From assembly GCA_944472135.2 (NCBI GenBank), contig OX235262.1:39359804-39423803 (forward strand): a DNA stretch of 64,000 bases, in the 5' to 3' direction. The translations under genes were made by a program, and so were the position numbers. This document shows positions 1-13,800 of the stretch, one piece after another (position 1 is the first letter of the stretch; every line of letters begins with the position of its first letter). Source of the stretch: Trichobilharzia regenti (taxonomy: Eukaryota; Platyhelminthes; Trematoda; Strigeidida; Schistosomatidae). A model generated the notes under the pieces. That model was given only the letters and a program-made list of their open reading frames with translations, was not told the origin of the DNA and did no database searches.

Positions 1-185
1 AGTCGATTTTGGTTGTCACTAACCTTGAAATTCAGCTACCCAAAACCGATTCTAACTAAAACCGAAAGTGGGCTATAATCCCCAGGCATTGAGTTGAGAA
101 CTGATGATCTTACTGGTGGGGTGAATTTCGAACCCAGGACGCAGTAACTGAAAGTTCAATGCTTAAAACTCACCGCTCATATACT
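1..185 (-). repeat. tRNA-derived SINE remnant
   Basis: Contains a box-B-like 'TTCGAACCCAGGACG' followed by an 'AACTGAAAGTTCAATGCTTAAA' type stretch. The same layout occurs near 3800-3960, 11780-11940 and 26510-26640, so it is a dispersed SINE family in reverse orientation. Borders are approximate. Confidence 0.45.
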
Positions 186-1240
186 TTTTATAGACATCGG
201 TGCCCAGAGTCCACCAGGTGTTCCGGAACAGAGCTGCGGAGAGATCTACATTGTTTTACAAAGAAGGAAAAAAGACTTCCTCGTAGCTCCATATTCTGCA
301 ATATCTGAACGACTCTGGACACCATGCAAACCCGTAAAATAAATTCAGAGTCATGTACAGAGCACGCGGAAATCTTGTCAAAGAGGTACGAATCAAACCA
401 CAGCAGATATGGTAATGTAATACAATGAACTATATATACCGACGAAGTTTGTTCAATCACTGAACATACAACGGCCCTAATTCGTCTCAGCATTTGGGAT
501 GAAAGTTTTGTTAATTCTAATTTTTCTTTTTATTTTCTTATTTTTCTCCCTACCCACTACTACTTCTTATGATAACTAACCTGCCTATTTCTAGTTTAGT
601 TGAGCTCTGCACAGTCCAGTCAATTATATTATGTCACTCAATTTAATAGGTTAATTTTATGTTAGTTTCTACCCGATTAACGCTTTCTACATTATATAAT
701 AATTTACAATTCTAATGACATATCTTTGGATATAATCCCTTTGTAGCTGGGAAAGTTTACGATATATGTACAACTATACAGTGTGAGAATGATATAGCTG
801 AAATGAGTAACTCTTCGCTAAACGCCACTTTCTTTTGTATGATTTGTGTAATTGTAGACTCACAATACTTTTTAATGAATGCTTTCATAGTGGTAATATT
901 GGAAATTGTGTTTATTAAGTTAGAACTTTAATAATCTGTTACTTTCAGTTGAGAAACTTAGACAAATCTTAGACAGGCTATTGTTAAATGTGCTACTGAT
1001 TGTTCGAATTCTGTTTTGAATATGTTCTCCAGGAGCTGCTTAGTGTACATGGTCTTAGAAGTTATAGGCTATAAAAATTTTAATTCATGATAACTCGTTA
1101 GAATCAAGCTTTTGTGCCTGTTGGGGCTTATCGGCAAGGCAAAAACTGCAAGCTTAAAGAAAGTCAAGCCGCCCCCTCCCCTTCGTTTCAGAAATTTAAA
1201 TCACTGCTATAAACAGACCCGTGAAAATTAATTTATACAA
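186..1240. other. AT-rich stretch, nothing recognised
   Basis: Probably part of the NUP205 intron after exon 20. One open frame of 101 codons lies at 188-493 on the minus strand. It does not resemble the next part of NUP205 or any family I know. No further exon was identified here. Confidence 0.4.
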
Positions 1241-1242
1241 AG

Positions 1243-1905
1243 TGTTATAAAACACTGGGGAGCTTCGTTGGATAGATTAACTGATTACCTGAAAGTAACT
1301 CCAACGGATGGCTGCTACTTTGACGTGGCGGTCGGGTTTGCATATAGCAATGATCCAACAAGCTACACAGGCTGAAATTATTGTTTCTGCAGGTCCTACC
1401 ACTCCAGGAAAAATGGTTAGGATAGCGATTAGACTAAAAGCAGTTGCCGGCTTAGTGGAAGAATTTTTTAAAACTATTCTAGGGGTCTGTGACCGAAGTC
1501 GTACTGCTGGGGAACACGGGTGTAACAGTGGTGAGGTGTTTTCCTCATACGACCAGCATGCCAACTATGCTGTTTCTCCACTCTGGAGAGAGGGGGTTAG
1601 AAAAGATTGGCCCCAAAAATTGTACATCCCAACTAACCCTACGGTGGTCCGTAACCGATGGTAAGTTTACTAATACACAGCCAAAGCAAAAAGTCGGTTC
1701 AGATACGCCAAATGCGACCGGCCTCAAGTAGGTATCTCCTGGGCTCTGCAGTAAAGTAAGACCAATAATCTTTCTGTTTCAGGTAACCCAAGAAAAAATC
1801 AACTTCCACGGTGTGCGCAGCTGGGAGGTACCAATCACATACACATTTTCAAAAGCACACCAAGTCCTCCTGATCATTATCCTTCTTCTTCCCTGTGTCA
1901 CTTCA
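1243..1905 (+). repeat. Unclassified dispersed repeat, copy 1
   Basis: About 650 bp that recurs at 29490-30010 and 30270-30890 in the same orientation. Shared blocks include the 'GGATAGCGATTAGACTAAAA' core, 'GTCGTACTGCTGGGGAACA' and a 'CTGTTTCAGGTA' segment near the right end. No coding capacity is conserved between copies. The class of element is unknown. Confidence 0.7.
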
Positions 1906-2724
1906 AAGTAACAAATGCCGTGTGGAGAAAAGGAGAGAAATGGGGTAAAAGTTATCCTATCAAGGTAGCAGCTAAGTTTCGCAGAAGCATACTAATAAAA
2001 AATGTAAATAGAACCAAGTTCTAGGCCTTGATCGCTTCCAAAACCCCAAGATATTTGAACGTTTGCAGTGTTTCCACTCAGCTATTCTGATAAGAGCAAC
2101 CTTCCTCTCAAACCTTTCAAAGTCTTTGAACTAAGGCTACATAAAGTAGCGATAAATTGCTTACGAAATACATTGAAATAATATCATTATGAAAAATAGT
2201 GATAAATGAATTAGTTAACAAAAGAAAAAGAGAAATTACTTCATGAATGAAATTTGGATCAAACATTTTTGATTCCAATGGATTTGATTCACTGATAAAC
2301 TCTTCAGAGGCATTAAGCAATGGAATAAAGTCGATTAGAACGGACGGGGCTAAACCAAAATTTTTAGGAAAAAAATTGAGAAAACGAATAGGTATTCAAA
2401 AAACTAGCCAATAAATAACAAGATGATGAAGAGTAAATAAAAAGTGACGGTAATTTAACTAACATAACATAGAAATGAATTGAGGCAAACTCTGGACAGC
2501 TAATCTAGTTAACGGGGGTCATATTAAAAGCTCTTAAACAACAGTACCGATTTAGTTTTTCATCAAATACAAAATAACATGATGACATACAGTATTGACT
2601 GACTGATACAAGCGATGGTTAGTACTTAACTACTTGTATCAATCCATCAGTAGTATATAGGGCGCCTCATGTGCTTTTTTGCTTTTTTGATTGACGTTCA
2701 TGGTATCAAGTTGATGACATATTC
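1906..2724. other. AT-rich intronic sequence, nothing recognised
   Basis: No exon-like homology, tRNA-like box or transposon similarity was seen between the unclassified repeat and the RTE fragment. Confidence 0.4.
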
Positions 2725-2762
<38 letters not shown>

Positions 2763-3585
2763 GTTCCCTTGGATTCCTAGTGGAACATAGGGCTTCAACT
2801 GCACGTCTCCACTTGCTTCTGTCTTCTGCTGTGCTTTTCACCTGCATCCATGTTAGTCCATACTGTTTCAACTCCTCTTCACACGATCTCCTCCATGTCA
2901 CCCTTGCACTGACGTCCCACTCGCCGCTTCCCTTTCTGGTTCCACTCGGGGCTTGACGCACGATGTCACCCAGTGGTCTCCTTAGCGAGTGTCCAATCCA
3001 TCTCCACTTTCTTCTGCATATTTGTTGGTTGGCGATTGGTTCTTGTTTTGTTTGTTCCCATAGTTTCTTGTTGGTGATTTTTTCCGGCTAGGCCATCTCA
3101 TCTTCAGTATAGATCCAGCAAAGACAGTTGTTGATAAAGGTCTGCAACAGGCTGTTGGAAATATTCTTTGTGAACCCCCCACCAAGTTTCTGATTCGTAT
3201 AGAAGAACTGACGTTTGTATTGAAAATCCGACTGAATTTTGTTGCTGATGCTGAGTGACGAAGATTTCCAGATTGGTTTCAGGTTGATGAATGTGTTTCT
3301 CGCCTTCCCGATTCTCGAATTGACATCCTTGTCCGTTTCTCCTATAGTTGAGACAATGCTTCCTAGATACTCCCTAGATAAGTGAATGAAGTAACCTCTT
3401 TCAAATCCGTCCCGTTGATGGTGACTGGCGGTGGATGTTGCTGTTGTTGTTGAAACTTCACCTTGAAATGTATAATTTCGAAGAGTGAGCATTCGATAAA
3501 GTACCATCCCGATAAAGCGATCCCTGCTAATCACCATTAGGCGTAAAAATGATACATTTTTATATCGCATCCAGTACAAAGGTAA
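2725..3585 (-). mobile_element. RTE (SR2-like) LINE, 5'-truncated copy
   Basis: Minus-strand 3' end of an RTE-clade element, ending in a (TAA)n tail at 2725-2762. The degraded translation keeps the post-RT motifs YLGS..., INLKPIWKSSSLS and IRMGWTLAKETTG-like pieces, and the terminal Trp/Arg-rich WRRSCEEELK segment. The '...CTAGTGGAACATAGGGCTTCA' terminus recurs at several other sites in the window. Confidence 0.8.
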
Positions 3586-3799
3586 TTCTTGATCATTTCA
3601 ATTGAATGACACAACTGTTGTATATGTTAAACCAACTGAGGTGGATAACTTACTAAACTGGACATCTCAGTTTCAAGTACCGAGTTGTAATTCCGCTCCA
3701 CCTACTTCAACCCGCACAATTCAGCGGCATTATCAGCTCCCAACTACAACCAGTGTAGCTCATAGCCTGACACGTGCGAAAACTTATTCCAATTAATTG

Positions 3800-3965
3800 A
3801 GTTAAAACAGTCTACAAGTCACAGGTATCAGGTGTGAGGGCTGATGAAAATGACTGTTTGCCCAGGCTAAAGTGGTGAATGAATCTTGAACTCACTGACT
3901 GAAAGTTGAGCCCTTAAGCCAATCAACCACATATTCGTGAGTTCAATCACCACTGCATGATAACA
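3800..3965 (-). repeat. SINE remnant
   Basis: Same family as the copy at the left edge: 'GGGCTGATGA', 'TTGCCCAGGCTAAAG' and a diverged 'GACTGAAAGTTGAGCCCTTAAGCC' block in order. Degenerate. Confidence 0.45.
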
Positions 3966-4374
3966 TCTAAAGCCGTTTAACCTACGAAAACAAAAAGGAT
4001 CGAACCCTTTAAGGATAAAGATTATATAAACATAGTACGAAGTGATATAACAAAGTGTCGCTAAATATTATGATTTAAGCATTCTTCAATTTCTTCCAAT
4101 TTAATATCTCTCGCTAGTACAATGCGATGGTTGATAGGCGATATGAAAACATACATACGTCACAAACGTCATAACTACTTCAGGCTGTTAACCTTCTTTG
4201 AATTGCCCACTTAATGTAAAGAAAAATAATTCGTCACCATTTACACCTTATAAATACTGTTATTCTGCAACAACAAGAGACATGGCTGCAGATCAATATT
4301 TGAAAATTAATCTGTTTCTTGCCAGTAACTGACTACAGGATGAAGTTGCCTAGATTCCCAGTGGGATGAACCAA

Positions 4375-4700
4375 GTCAGGTGTGAGGACAAATCCTCGGC
4401 GATAACATGGACTTTTGCATTCACCCACAATATATATATATATATATATATACATCAAGTTGACAGAATTCATGGGTCACTGAACTACATCTCAATGACT
4501 GAGTATTCAGATGATACACATCTTTGGTGGGATCATATGTGAGTACAGTTGAGGAGTCCCGAAGTAGGACAAAACTGAGGTCCAATACTTCCTGGTTTTC
4601 AATGACTCTTTAACTGAAGTCAATTTAAAACATAACTTGAAGACAATCGAATCCCTGCAAGCCAACACTTGAAAGCATTTATAAATGAAAAAGCAAAAAC
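4375..4700 (+). repeat. Hammerhead-bearing SINE (Sm-alpha-like), diverged copy
   Basis: Starts with the family's 'GTGTGAGGACAAATCCTCGGCGA' motif, has a (TA)n run at about 4432-4452, and ends with a diverged hammerhead region at 4541-4592 ('GAGTCCCGAAGTAGGAC...GTCCAATAC'). The catalytic core is not conserved. Confidence 0.6.
4432..4452. repeat. (TA)n microsatellite
   Basis: Uninterrupted TA dinucleotides inside the SINE copy. Confidence 0.9.
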
Positions 4701-4771
4701 AGTCATAAGAACAAGACATCAAAAGTTCAGTGTTTGAAAAAAGGAGCAATTGCTTTTAAGTATATACTTAC

Positions 4772-4819
4772 ATTCCTCAGGTTGTTCTTTCCGGCGAAAA
4801 GAATTATCAAACAGCAGAT
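4772..4819 (-). CDS. NUP205: NUP205 exon 20 (48 bp), last one placed
   Basis: A short exon reading DLLFDNSFRRKEQPEE, acceptor TTGTTTTAG, donor GTAAGT. It enters in the phase left by exon 19 and ends in phase 1. It follows the human 'LLHLLLDDMP' position. No later exon could be recognised between 1 and 4771, so the next intron exceeds 4.7 kb or holds an exon I missed. Confidence 0.7.
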
Positions 4820-7800
4820 CTAAAACAATGAAGAACGATTAGATTAGTTCATATTTTAAACTGAAGATTACAAACACAGTAGTCAGTAAAACAATAAACA
4901 CAAAACTGAAAAGGATGCAGATTACAGATTTATTTGACTGTCCAGCATAAAACTATTTTAAAAAATTGTCACCATTAAAGCTGGGCAACGTTTAAAAAAC
5001 TACAGATATTTGCCTAGTTTGAACTGCCTTCGCGATGGAATAACACGTGCAACATAGAACTTGACGTTATGTTAGACAATATGTATACCGACACATTTCT
5101 TACCCTTATACCACACAGTACGATACTAAAATCATAACGATGACCAATTCAAAAAATCAAACTTATCCTTAGAATATCTGTCTTGGAATGACTAAAGGTG
5201 AGAAGTAAGGCCTACACTTGGTCTTTAACACACAACGAGAATCGTTGACTGACTTCGTCATACATATAAAAGCGTCAGTGGCACAGCGGTTAGGACCCCC
5301 GCCGACCATGCATTTGGTCCGGGGTTCGACCACCTGGCGGCGCACAGCAGATATCAATAGTCTGCCTACAAAATTTGGGCTACCGATATCACATACTGAA
5401 AATTCCATACTTGTACCAAAAATAGTGTGTGGTTTCAAGCCATAATCAAAATAATAAATAAATAAATATGATCAGACTACAATGGACGAAAATATAAGGA
5501 AGAGGCTATGCTTAAATTTTCTTGATTACAGCTTCATTCCACACCGTATTTTTGGTACAGGTATGGAATTTTCAGCATGTGATATCGGTAGCCCAAATTT
5601 GTAGGCCGACCATTGATATCAAGTGTGCGTCGGCAGGGGATCGAACCCCGGACTATGTGGATGGTCGGCGAGAGTCCTAACCACTGTGTCACCGACACAC
5701 AGATAAGTGGGTAATTTCAAAATCTGTATCATAACAGGGAGTAAATTCATCTGTACTATTGATAACGATTTCGAGTCACGCCCTTAACAGTAAGTAACTA
5801 TGGTATTTAAGCGTCTTGATGACCTCATTCAGGTAGTCTACACCTCAATACATGACTCAAACCAACAGTCAAAGAATTCGCGGATCCATGCCAGGTTTCG
5901 GTTTCATTACCTCTCTCTCTCTCTCTTCCAACCTAATCCCATGTTAGCTGACACTACTCGATGATGAAAACGATGGCTTGGTATGAGTAACCACATTACA
6001 CCGCTTAACAGGCGAAACAGGACGCAAACATATGCTGTCAGAGACAGTTAGCCTTTTCAAATTTCTCACTTCCAACGGCCATGTCTCAAGGACGGATAGA
6101 ACTGCTGTGCAATATACATGTCCTCTGGAAGATATCACTTTTACACCAGAGATGACGAACCTTTTGTATTCGTGCTAAGATTTCATCAGCAATCAGTCTG
6201 TTGCGTTGGAGTCGATGAAACTTCCGAAATATGTGAAGTGAATAACCTACTCAACCACTGCATCACTTTCTATCATAAAATTACAACCTGATTTAGACAC
6301 TAGCATAATGTTACATTTGACAGGGAGTGAGTCGAATTTCAAACATCCGAAGACTCCTGCTCAAGGTGTTTAGATGACTCAACATCCTCACCTATGCCTC
6401 CTGGTAGCAAGTTAATCCTTATATCTTATGAGTAATATCAAAAGACAGTAGTATTCTGTGTAAAATGAGTAAATATTGACTAGTAAAGTATATACATACC
6501 GCCAAAGAATAATTTCAGTAATTTAGTAACATGTGAACGTTGGTTGGCGATTGCACAAACACGTAGTTCAATTGCGTACAAACGAAGTATCCAATTTTTA
6601 CGATTCAACGACAAAGCTTCGAGTACTGCAGGGAAAAAGAGAGAAGAGAGAGTACTTGTCGGTAATTACAATGAACAAATGGCTTTATACGAAATAAAAA
6701 AGAACAAAATTGGGAATATACGGCCAACTAGCGAAAATCATGCAAGTAAATATACATATACACAAATACGCATAAACCTACCTGCTTTCTGACGAGGTGT
6801 AAAGCCTTCACAAATATTTCCACTGTTACTTGAACTGAATGATGACTGACAAACATCTGATAGTAGATATTTCCCAAATAAATCATGATTACTTCGAAGA
6901 AAGCGTAAAAATGGTTCTGATGTCAGAGAATCAAAGCCTAATTTATATAGAATTTGCCAGATTAAAGCAGTATTCCAGTGTAATGTACAAGCAAATTCAT
7001 ACGGTAAACTTGATGTAGACTGTAACCAATGTGAGGTTGTATCTAACACATCAAGCATACTATGCAAACATGTTCTTTGTTGATCAGCAATACCAGCATC
7101 CTGAAAGTTTTGGTTAAAAGATAACAAAAACAAATAAAAATATTAAATATGACTCATAGTATGCAAATATATTTGTACTACAGGTTGACCGAGCTGATTG
7201 GCACTAGATGTTGCAAGACCAAAACTAGTGTTCTCTTGCATCTATGACATTTATCACTGTGGTTAGATAATGCGGTTACAAATGACTTCATTTGTGCGGA
7301 AGAAATTATTCATGTGCTAGGCACGTATTATCTGAGGACTGACGATACCAGCCAGTTTCTCAAACTGAAGTAGGTTGGTTGCAAACAAAGTAACTCAACC
7401 AATAAGGCGGATTGCTAACCTTATAACTGACCCCATACATACAAGTCGTGAAGATATGCTCATCGATCTCGTTATGGATATTATCTCTTCAAAAATCACA
7501 CATACACAAGATCTACCTAAAATTGAAGTTCACTGGATAATTAAAAACTCCAAAGAAATATAGGTGTGGGGGGGGTGAAACTCGTCCAGAAGGGAAATGA
7601 TGGATACGCAACTTCCATATGCATACACAGTGACATGATATCCTACACAACTAATAATACCTACTTTAAACTACACAACTGGGTGGTATGATCAGCCCTC
7701 ACAAAATAATTATGGGAGACTGGAGTAGATTATGCCTCTTCAGTTGACAATTGCGAGAGTTAACTTCATTCTATCTGCTCTCACAGATCCCTAGCGCTTC

Positions 7801-10800
7801 TGTGCCATACTCTCTCCATTTTGTAGCAGTCTGACCAGCCTTCCCAATCCCCAATCACCGTGTGAACATTCCATGTCCTTATACTTATTTTCGGAGACTA
7901 AATTGCAACGGTACACATCGTCATTGAACAAATCATATGACAAATATGAAGAAGGAAATTGAAACGGATTAGGCGCACTATGAGAAGACTGTTGATTGAC
8001 ATCGTGCGTTAGCTAGGCCATCGAGTGGAAACCTAATGAAAAGTGACAAGTCATGCATAAGTCCAAGGGTGACACGGATGAGATCATGTGAGGCGCAAAC
8101 GAAAGATTATGGGTAATCGTAGAGCCAATTAAAAAAGACCACACACAAGACCACAGGGTGAAGTGGAGATGTGCTGTTGAAACCCTGTGTTTTACTCGAC
8201 GTACAGGGGAATAAATAATAACTGAGTTGAAACCAGTCAATACAACTTCTAAAGTGCCTACAGGCTAAATTCTACAAAATGTTTTATTACTCAGAGCATA
8301 CAGTTGATGACACAGTAAACAAGAGTAATGATTGTTTTAAACACACATATACACGTACAAACTTACTTCCCAGATCGAATGATCTAAATGGGAAGAATAT
8401 ACCGACCAATATTTAGTGAATGGCTGCATGACAATTTTGTACTAAGAATATACACGTTGGTTTAATTTCATAATTTAAAATTAGGCCAGTGGTAAGTTAT
8501 CGCGTCAAAACAATATCTGAATACATACCTGTAGATTTGAACGTGAAATAGCTTTACAGCTATCAAAACGAAAACCACACAACCAATGTACAAGATTAGG
8601 CGCTGGATGATCCATAACTGCCAACAGGATTTGATGGAATGATATCGATATCGGTACTGAACTCGAGTTACTTGTAATTTCTAGATTTATATAAACGAAA
8701 TAAAAGGGTTTTTTGAAAGAACATCTATATATGTAGGATAATCAGACAAACAATAGTGGTAATATTTGATTATATTTATCGACAGAAGTAAAATGAAACG
8801 TAAGTCGTATATTGATGGTATCTTATGGACCGGGACTGGCTGGGGAGTCTAGAATGAGCACTTCGTCCTATTTTGGACTAATCATCTGAATGCACCTGCA
8901 GTCTCCAGTGATTAGTGGTGTTCCTACCGAGAATCGAATGTAAGGCCTATTGTTTTGAACATCAAAGTGTCATTCACTGGACCACTTGGACCACAAAATT
9001 ATATGCACATTCTGGATCCCATTGCTAGTCACTCAGGTCCAAAATAATCAATTCGTGGAAAATAGAAAGTTAACTTGGAAAAAATAAATTGTCTATTTAA
9101 AAGACAGGAAGATGGAATGAAAACGAAAGGAACGTTGCTCGACAACAACTTGCAATTTCATGCAGTTGACAATCAGTCACACGCCTATTTTGCGACGGCT
9201 AGCAATACTACCTGTTCTCCCAGACTTTCGTAGGTGCAGTGAGGCTCGAAAACGTAACCTGCTAGTTGTAAGTTGAGCACTTAGATTAAATCAGTCACTA
9301 CCCCCAATAACAACAATAATAATAGCTCATTTTGTAAGGAAAATGTAGAGCTGCCAATTTAGATATGCTAAGTATTTTAATTCACGAGCTCGCCTTTCTT
9401 TGATTAACACCACATCTAATGTAGACACCTTTCTTAGTGCATTTCTCCATTACACTCCGGTAGTGGCATTACCTTAAAGCTGTCCTGTCTTAAAACGGGT
9501 TGTTGGCCAGTAGACACCGCTTCGTTGGGTGACCAGACATTATTCAAAGGTCAAAGATGAAAAATGCTAAACGTTCAACGAGCTTTTCATCTTCACTAGC
9601 CAGCAATCCATTAGGACTTATGAAACATTCAAACTAAGTTAGGTGATCAAGATAATTCGTCATTGCACACAATAAAATTGGGAACTGATAACGAACAGTC
9701 CAATGGCACGATTCAATATCTAGCTTAACAAAGGCAAAATGCCTTTCTTTACGTGGAACTTTATGTCTAACTTTGAAACTACTCATTTTGTCCCAATACT
9801 GACTGGTAGATAACTACTGAATATGTCATCATCTTGGATGGTAGGCAGTACAATGCTGACGGTAACTGCTGTCAAACAAACCTTTCATATTATCATAACA
9901 ACTTCAGATTACTGGAAGACAAGGCTACTTTTCAACAATACCTCCCATCCGATACAATGTGATAGAAAATACAACCGTCACAAAAAAATGATGAAGGCAA
10001 CACTACTCACGATAGAACCAATCCCCAAATGCCGTACTATAATAATCACTATTAATGATTCGATTATGCGTAATGCGTATATCGCTCCAATTAGAAAAGT
10101 ATGTATACGGCATGTAAGTTGTCCAACGTTCCCAGGCTTGATTAGGAAAATACCAATTGGTTGTTTGTATAGGGAAAGCAGCATCCAGCCGCGCGGCACA
10201 ACTTGCTGGTGAAGGTAGGCGAGCTGAAAATGTGCCAACAGTGTGTAGTAATAAAGCTAATTCATTATCACTGTCACCATATAACCATTCATCTGTAAAG
10301 GCAAAATGTCCGTCGTTGTCTAAATAATGCAGCATTGAAGATTGATCATCAAGTGACTGACTGAATGTTGAATTAATTGTTGCATTATTTGTTGGCCATT
10401 GAATTAAATGCGCAAATGCTCCAAGTAACTGATTACGTGTTTTCTGTACAAACAGGATGCGCAAAACAAAGCAAAAAAATGTTATTATATTATTAATATC
10501 CCCTTAGATTCCTAGTAGAACACAGGGCTTCAACAACAAGTCCCTACTTTGTCCCATTTCATGCGGTCCTCTTTAGCTGGGGCACCACAGTTGCCCATAG
10601 TCTCTGATCTTCCCTATGATCCACTTGTTGTTTTCCATTCCGGTGGCCTGATGCGCAATGTCATTCGACGGTCTACTCAGTGTCTGCCCAATCCATCTTC
10701 ATTTTCTTTAGCATGTTTATTGAGCAATAGGTTCTTGAAAAAAGACATTACTAAGGGTAAAATGCTTCACAATTGGAAATATCCAAAATGCAGTAAAACT

Positions 10801-13800
10801 TAATAAAGACAATAACATGCTTAACCTCGAGTATGGAAAATAATAATCCGGAAGAATAAAAAAATATAACAGATATAATCGAAAGTTATAGAATGTTGTT
10901 TTGACAAAGCAAATACACCAGTAAGTTATCACGGTTACAACGAGGATAAAAAATACATTGTATTGTTACAAGTTTGATCATCGATTGATATCAACTAGAA
11001 AACCATTGAAAACTACCGACAAGCAGTGGACAGCTGTTTCAGACTAGTTAGAGACTCACTGGTAGTAGACACCCAGCAGCTTTCGGTTACAAGGGAAGCT
11101 CATAGACCATTCAGCCACTGGGATCCAATTCAATGGCTAGTCCATGAATTCTCACTTCTACCAATTCGTGATTTTAACGCAACCACCAGCCAATATCATC
11201 GGTGAGTATTTGTCCTTACTCCCGACTAGGTTTTAAAAGTTAGAATTCATGAACTGGCCACTAAGTCAGATTCCAGTAGCTGAATGGTCTCCGAGCCACT
11301 CTTGTAATCGAAAGGTCCTGGGTTCGAAATCCAGTGAGTGTGTATTACAGATGAGTCAAAAACGAGGCTGAAACAACTGCCCAGTACTCCCTGGTTTTCC
11401 AACGGTTCTCTAGAAGGTACTAATCCGTGATAAAACTCGAAACAAATCCAATCCCTATAAACAAACTCTTGAACATTATATTATCATGAAGTCTTAAGTA
11501 TATCACCTACAATGTTTAACCGGATTTCCCAGTTGCCTTCTACATGTCAACTAAACTATCTATATTCCACGACACAGATTAGAAAACGACTATCCTAAAT
11601 CTTCATCCTTCTCTATAATTTGCCTTAGTTGTATTTTAGTTAAACATTTAACTTTAAGGTAAAACTAATTGTAGCCCCTCAGGTGAGAGAAGTTTACAAC
11701 TTTACCTATCTAAGCTACTATACTTACTGGCTAAGAGCGGATAATTGTTAGTGATGTTGTTGATGTTGAAACTCAATTACCTGGGACGGGTATCTCAAAC
11801 ACCAAGCTATAAGGCACACCTGATGTATGTCAGAGTTGATCATACTACCCAGGTGTCCCCGAAACTGAAGAAGATGGAGTAGGATTCGGACCCAGGATCC
11901 CCTAGCTGAAGGCTAAGTGCTTAAGCCACATCTTTACAAGCTAAAATAGTGGTCAAATAACAGGAATCCTCTCAAAACTCTCCATACTTGAAGACAAAAT
12001 GCAACCAAACGTAGTACACTTGATCCTGTATGAGTACCAACCATATATCATTTGCACCACAAATAGTCTTAGGCGTTAGTATAACAAAAAAAATTACCAG
12101 AATTAAAATGAGATGCAGACACTATACACTCACTTCATCAGATGTTAATAAAGCCAATAAATCTGTATGCGGTTTAATAGAAGCTGCTAAATAGCCAAGA
12201 ATATTGACAGCACAAGCTGTATGATCTGGTAGGTAATCTGCCAACAAACAGTATCTAAACACAAACGAAAATAAAACAAAGTACATTTAAGAACCTTTAA
12301 GTTAAAACAAAAAAAATTAGGAAATGGTGATCCAGAGTGATAAAATCAGAGTACACCACTATTAATAAGAACAAAATTGAGTGGAACTTAGTCAACAATG
12401 GCTGGCCCCTTTTGATGAGATGTGCTTAAAAATCAGTGACAACGGTGCAGACGTAATTACTCACAGTGTCACCTTCCAGATTCAGAGACTCTTTTCTAGT
12501 TCACATCAAATTATTTTCCCCTCTATGCATGTAGGTCCATTGTCTTTCCCCTACTTTTATGTGTGCTGTGTGAAACGTTCTGTGCGCTGCTGTTCCTTCA
12601 GTGGTTGCATGCTAGTTATCTAATAGATGCAGGACGCTAAAATTCAATTCTTGGCCAACACACTTCCGAAACTCGTTTAGTTTACTAGACACAATAGTAA
12701 ACCGCAAGAGAGATGAGTTCGATCATCCTGCTACTAACATCATTGCTACTGAAACTATAAGGTCTAATGCCATATATTTCACTTGCTCCACTTGAGATAC
12801 AAGGAATGAGTAATGAATAACAAAATCTTCGCATCAAATATTGAACATAAATAGATTAAACCAATTGATAAGAAATCTAATCAAGTTTCAACACGGACAC
12901 TGTAAATTGGCATTCAGGTAACAAAAGCAGCTATACACAAACTTGAGCAGTTGTTGTGAAGACTAATAACTGTATTAAGCTACCGTAGGTAGCATGAGAT
13001 CAAAACTTGTGTTCAAATGAACAAAAGCCATATCAACCGTAGAAAGACACCCGTCCACCCCAATTACTAACAATAATTTTTTTTAAAAAGGATACCATAC
13101 GTTAGTTTGTCTCAACTCACTTTAACAACATTGGAATAAGATCCGCTTTACCAGATCCACTATTTGTTGACATAAGTAAACGTGAAACATACACAGGAAG
13201 AACAGTATGACCAAACGATGGCAGATTTGGTAGAGGAATAGATACATTAGAGGAAGCGATATATCCAGAACCAATTCGAGGTCTAAATATCAAAATAATT
13301 TTTAAAAATGAAAAATGTCATTAAACAGAGGAAAAGGTGAATTGAAAGAAACCATATACAATTGTCGACAAACCAATAAAAAACGTATTGCCAAGCAAAG
13401 ATACTGAAGGTAACAAGACGGATTGGATATAACTCTCAGAAGATTATCGAGAAGTTGAATCCCATATCACGTCTTTCAGTGGAACCCAAATGGGAAATGA
13501 TGCGTTCGGTGTTAGGTTGAGGGTGATATGAAGGAAATCGTGTGAGGACGAAATCAAAGCTTAAGGGCTACTGAGGAGCCAGCTAAAAATAACTTCAGAG
13601 AACAGGACGAAACGGAAATGCTGCCGAAGCCAAATAACCTGCCCAAAACCCAATGGAATAACAATAATCATAATTATATACAATTCAACACGATGAAAAA
13701 TTATCTTTAGTGAGTACACTTCACTATTCAGAAGCATAACGCATCGATTGTTCAGTGGAAGAATGCCCGCTAACCCACCACGCGGCCCTGGTCCGCCTCC

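Noticed and set aside
188..493. 101-codon open frame on the minus strand as the next NUP205 exon or a separate gene
   Set aside because: No residues match the part of NUP205 expected after exon 20, and no convincing acceptor-donor pair was found. Left as unexplained.
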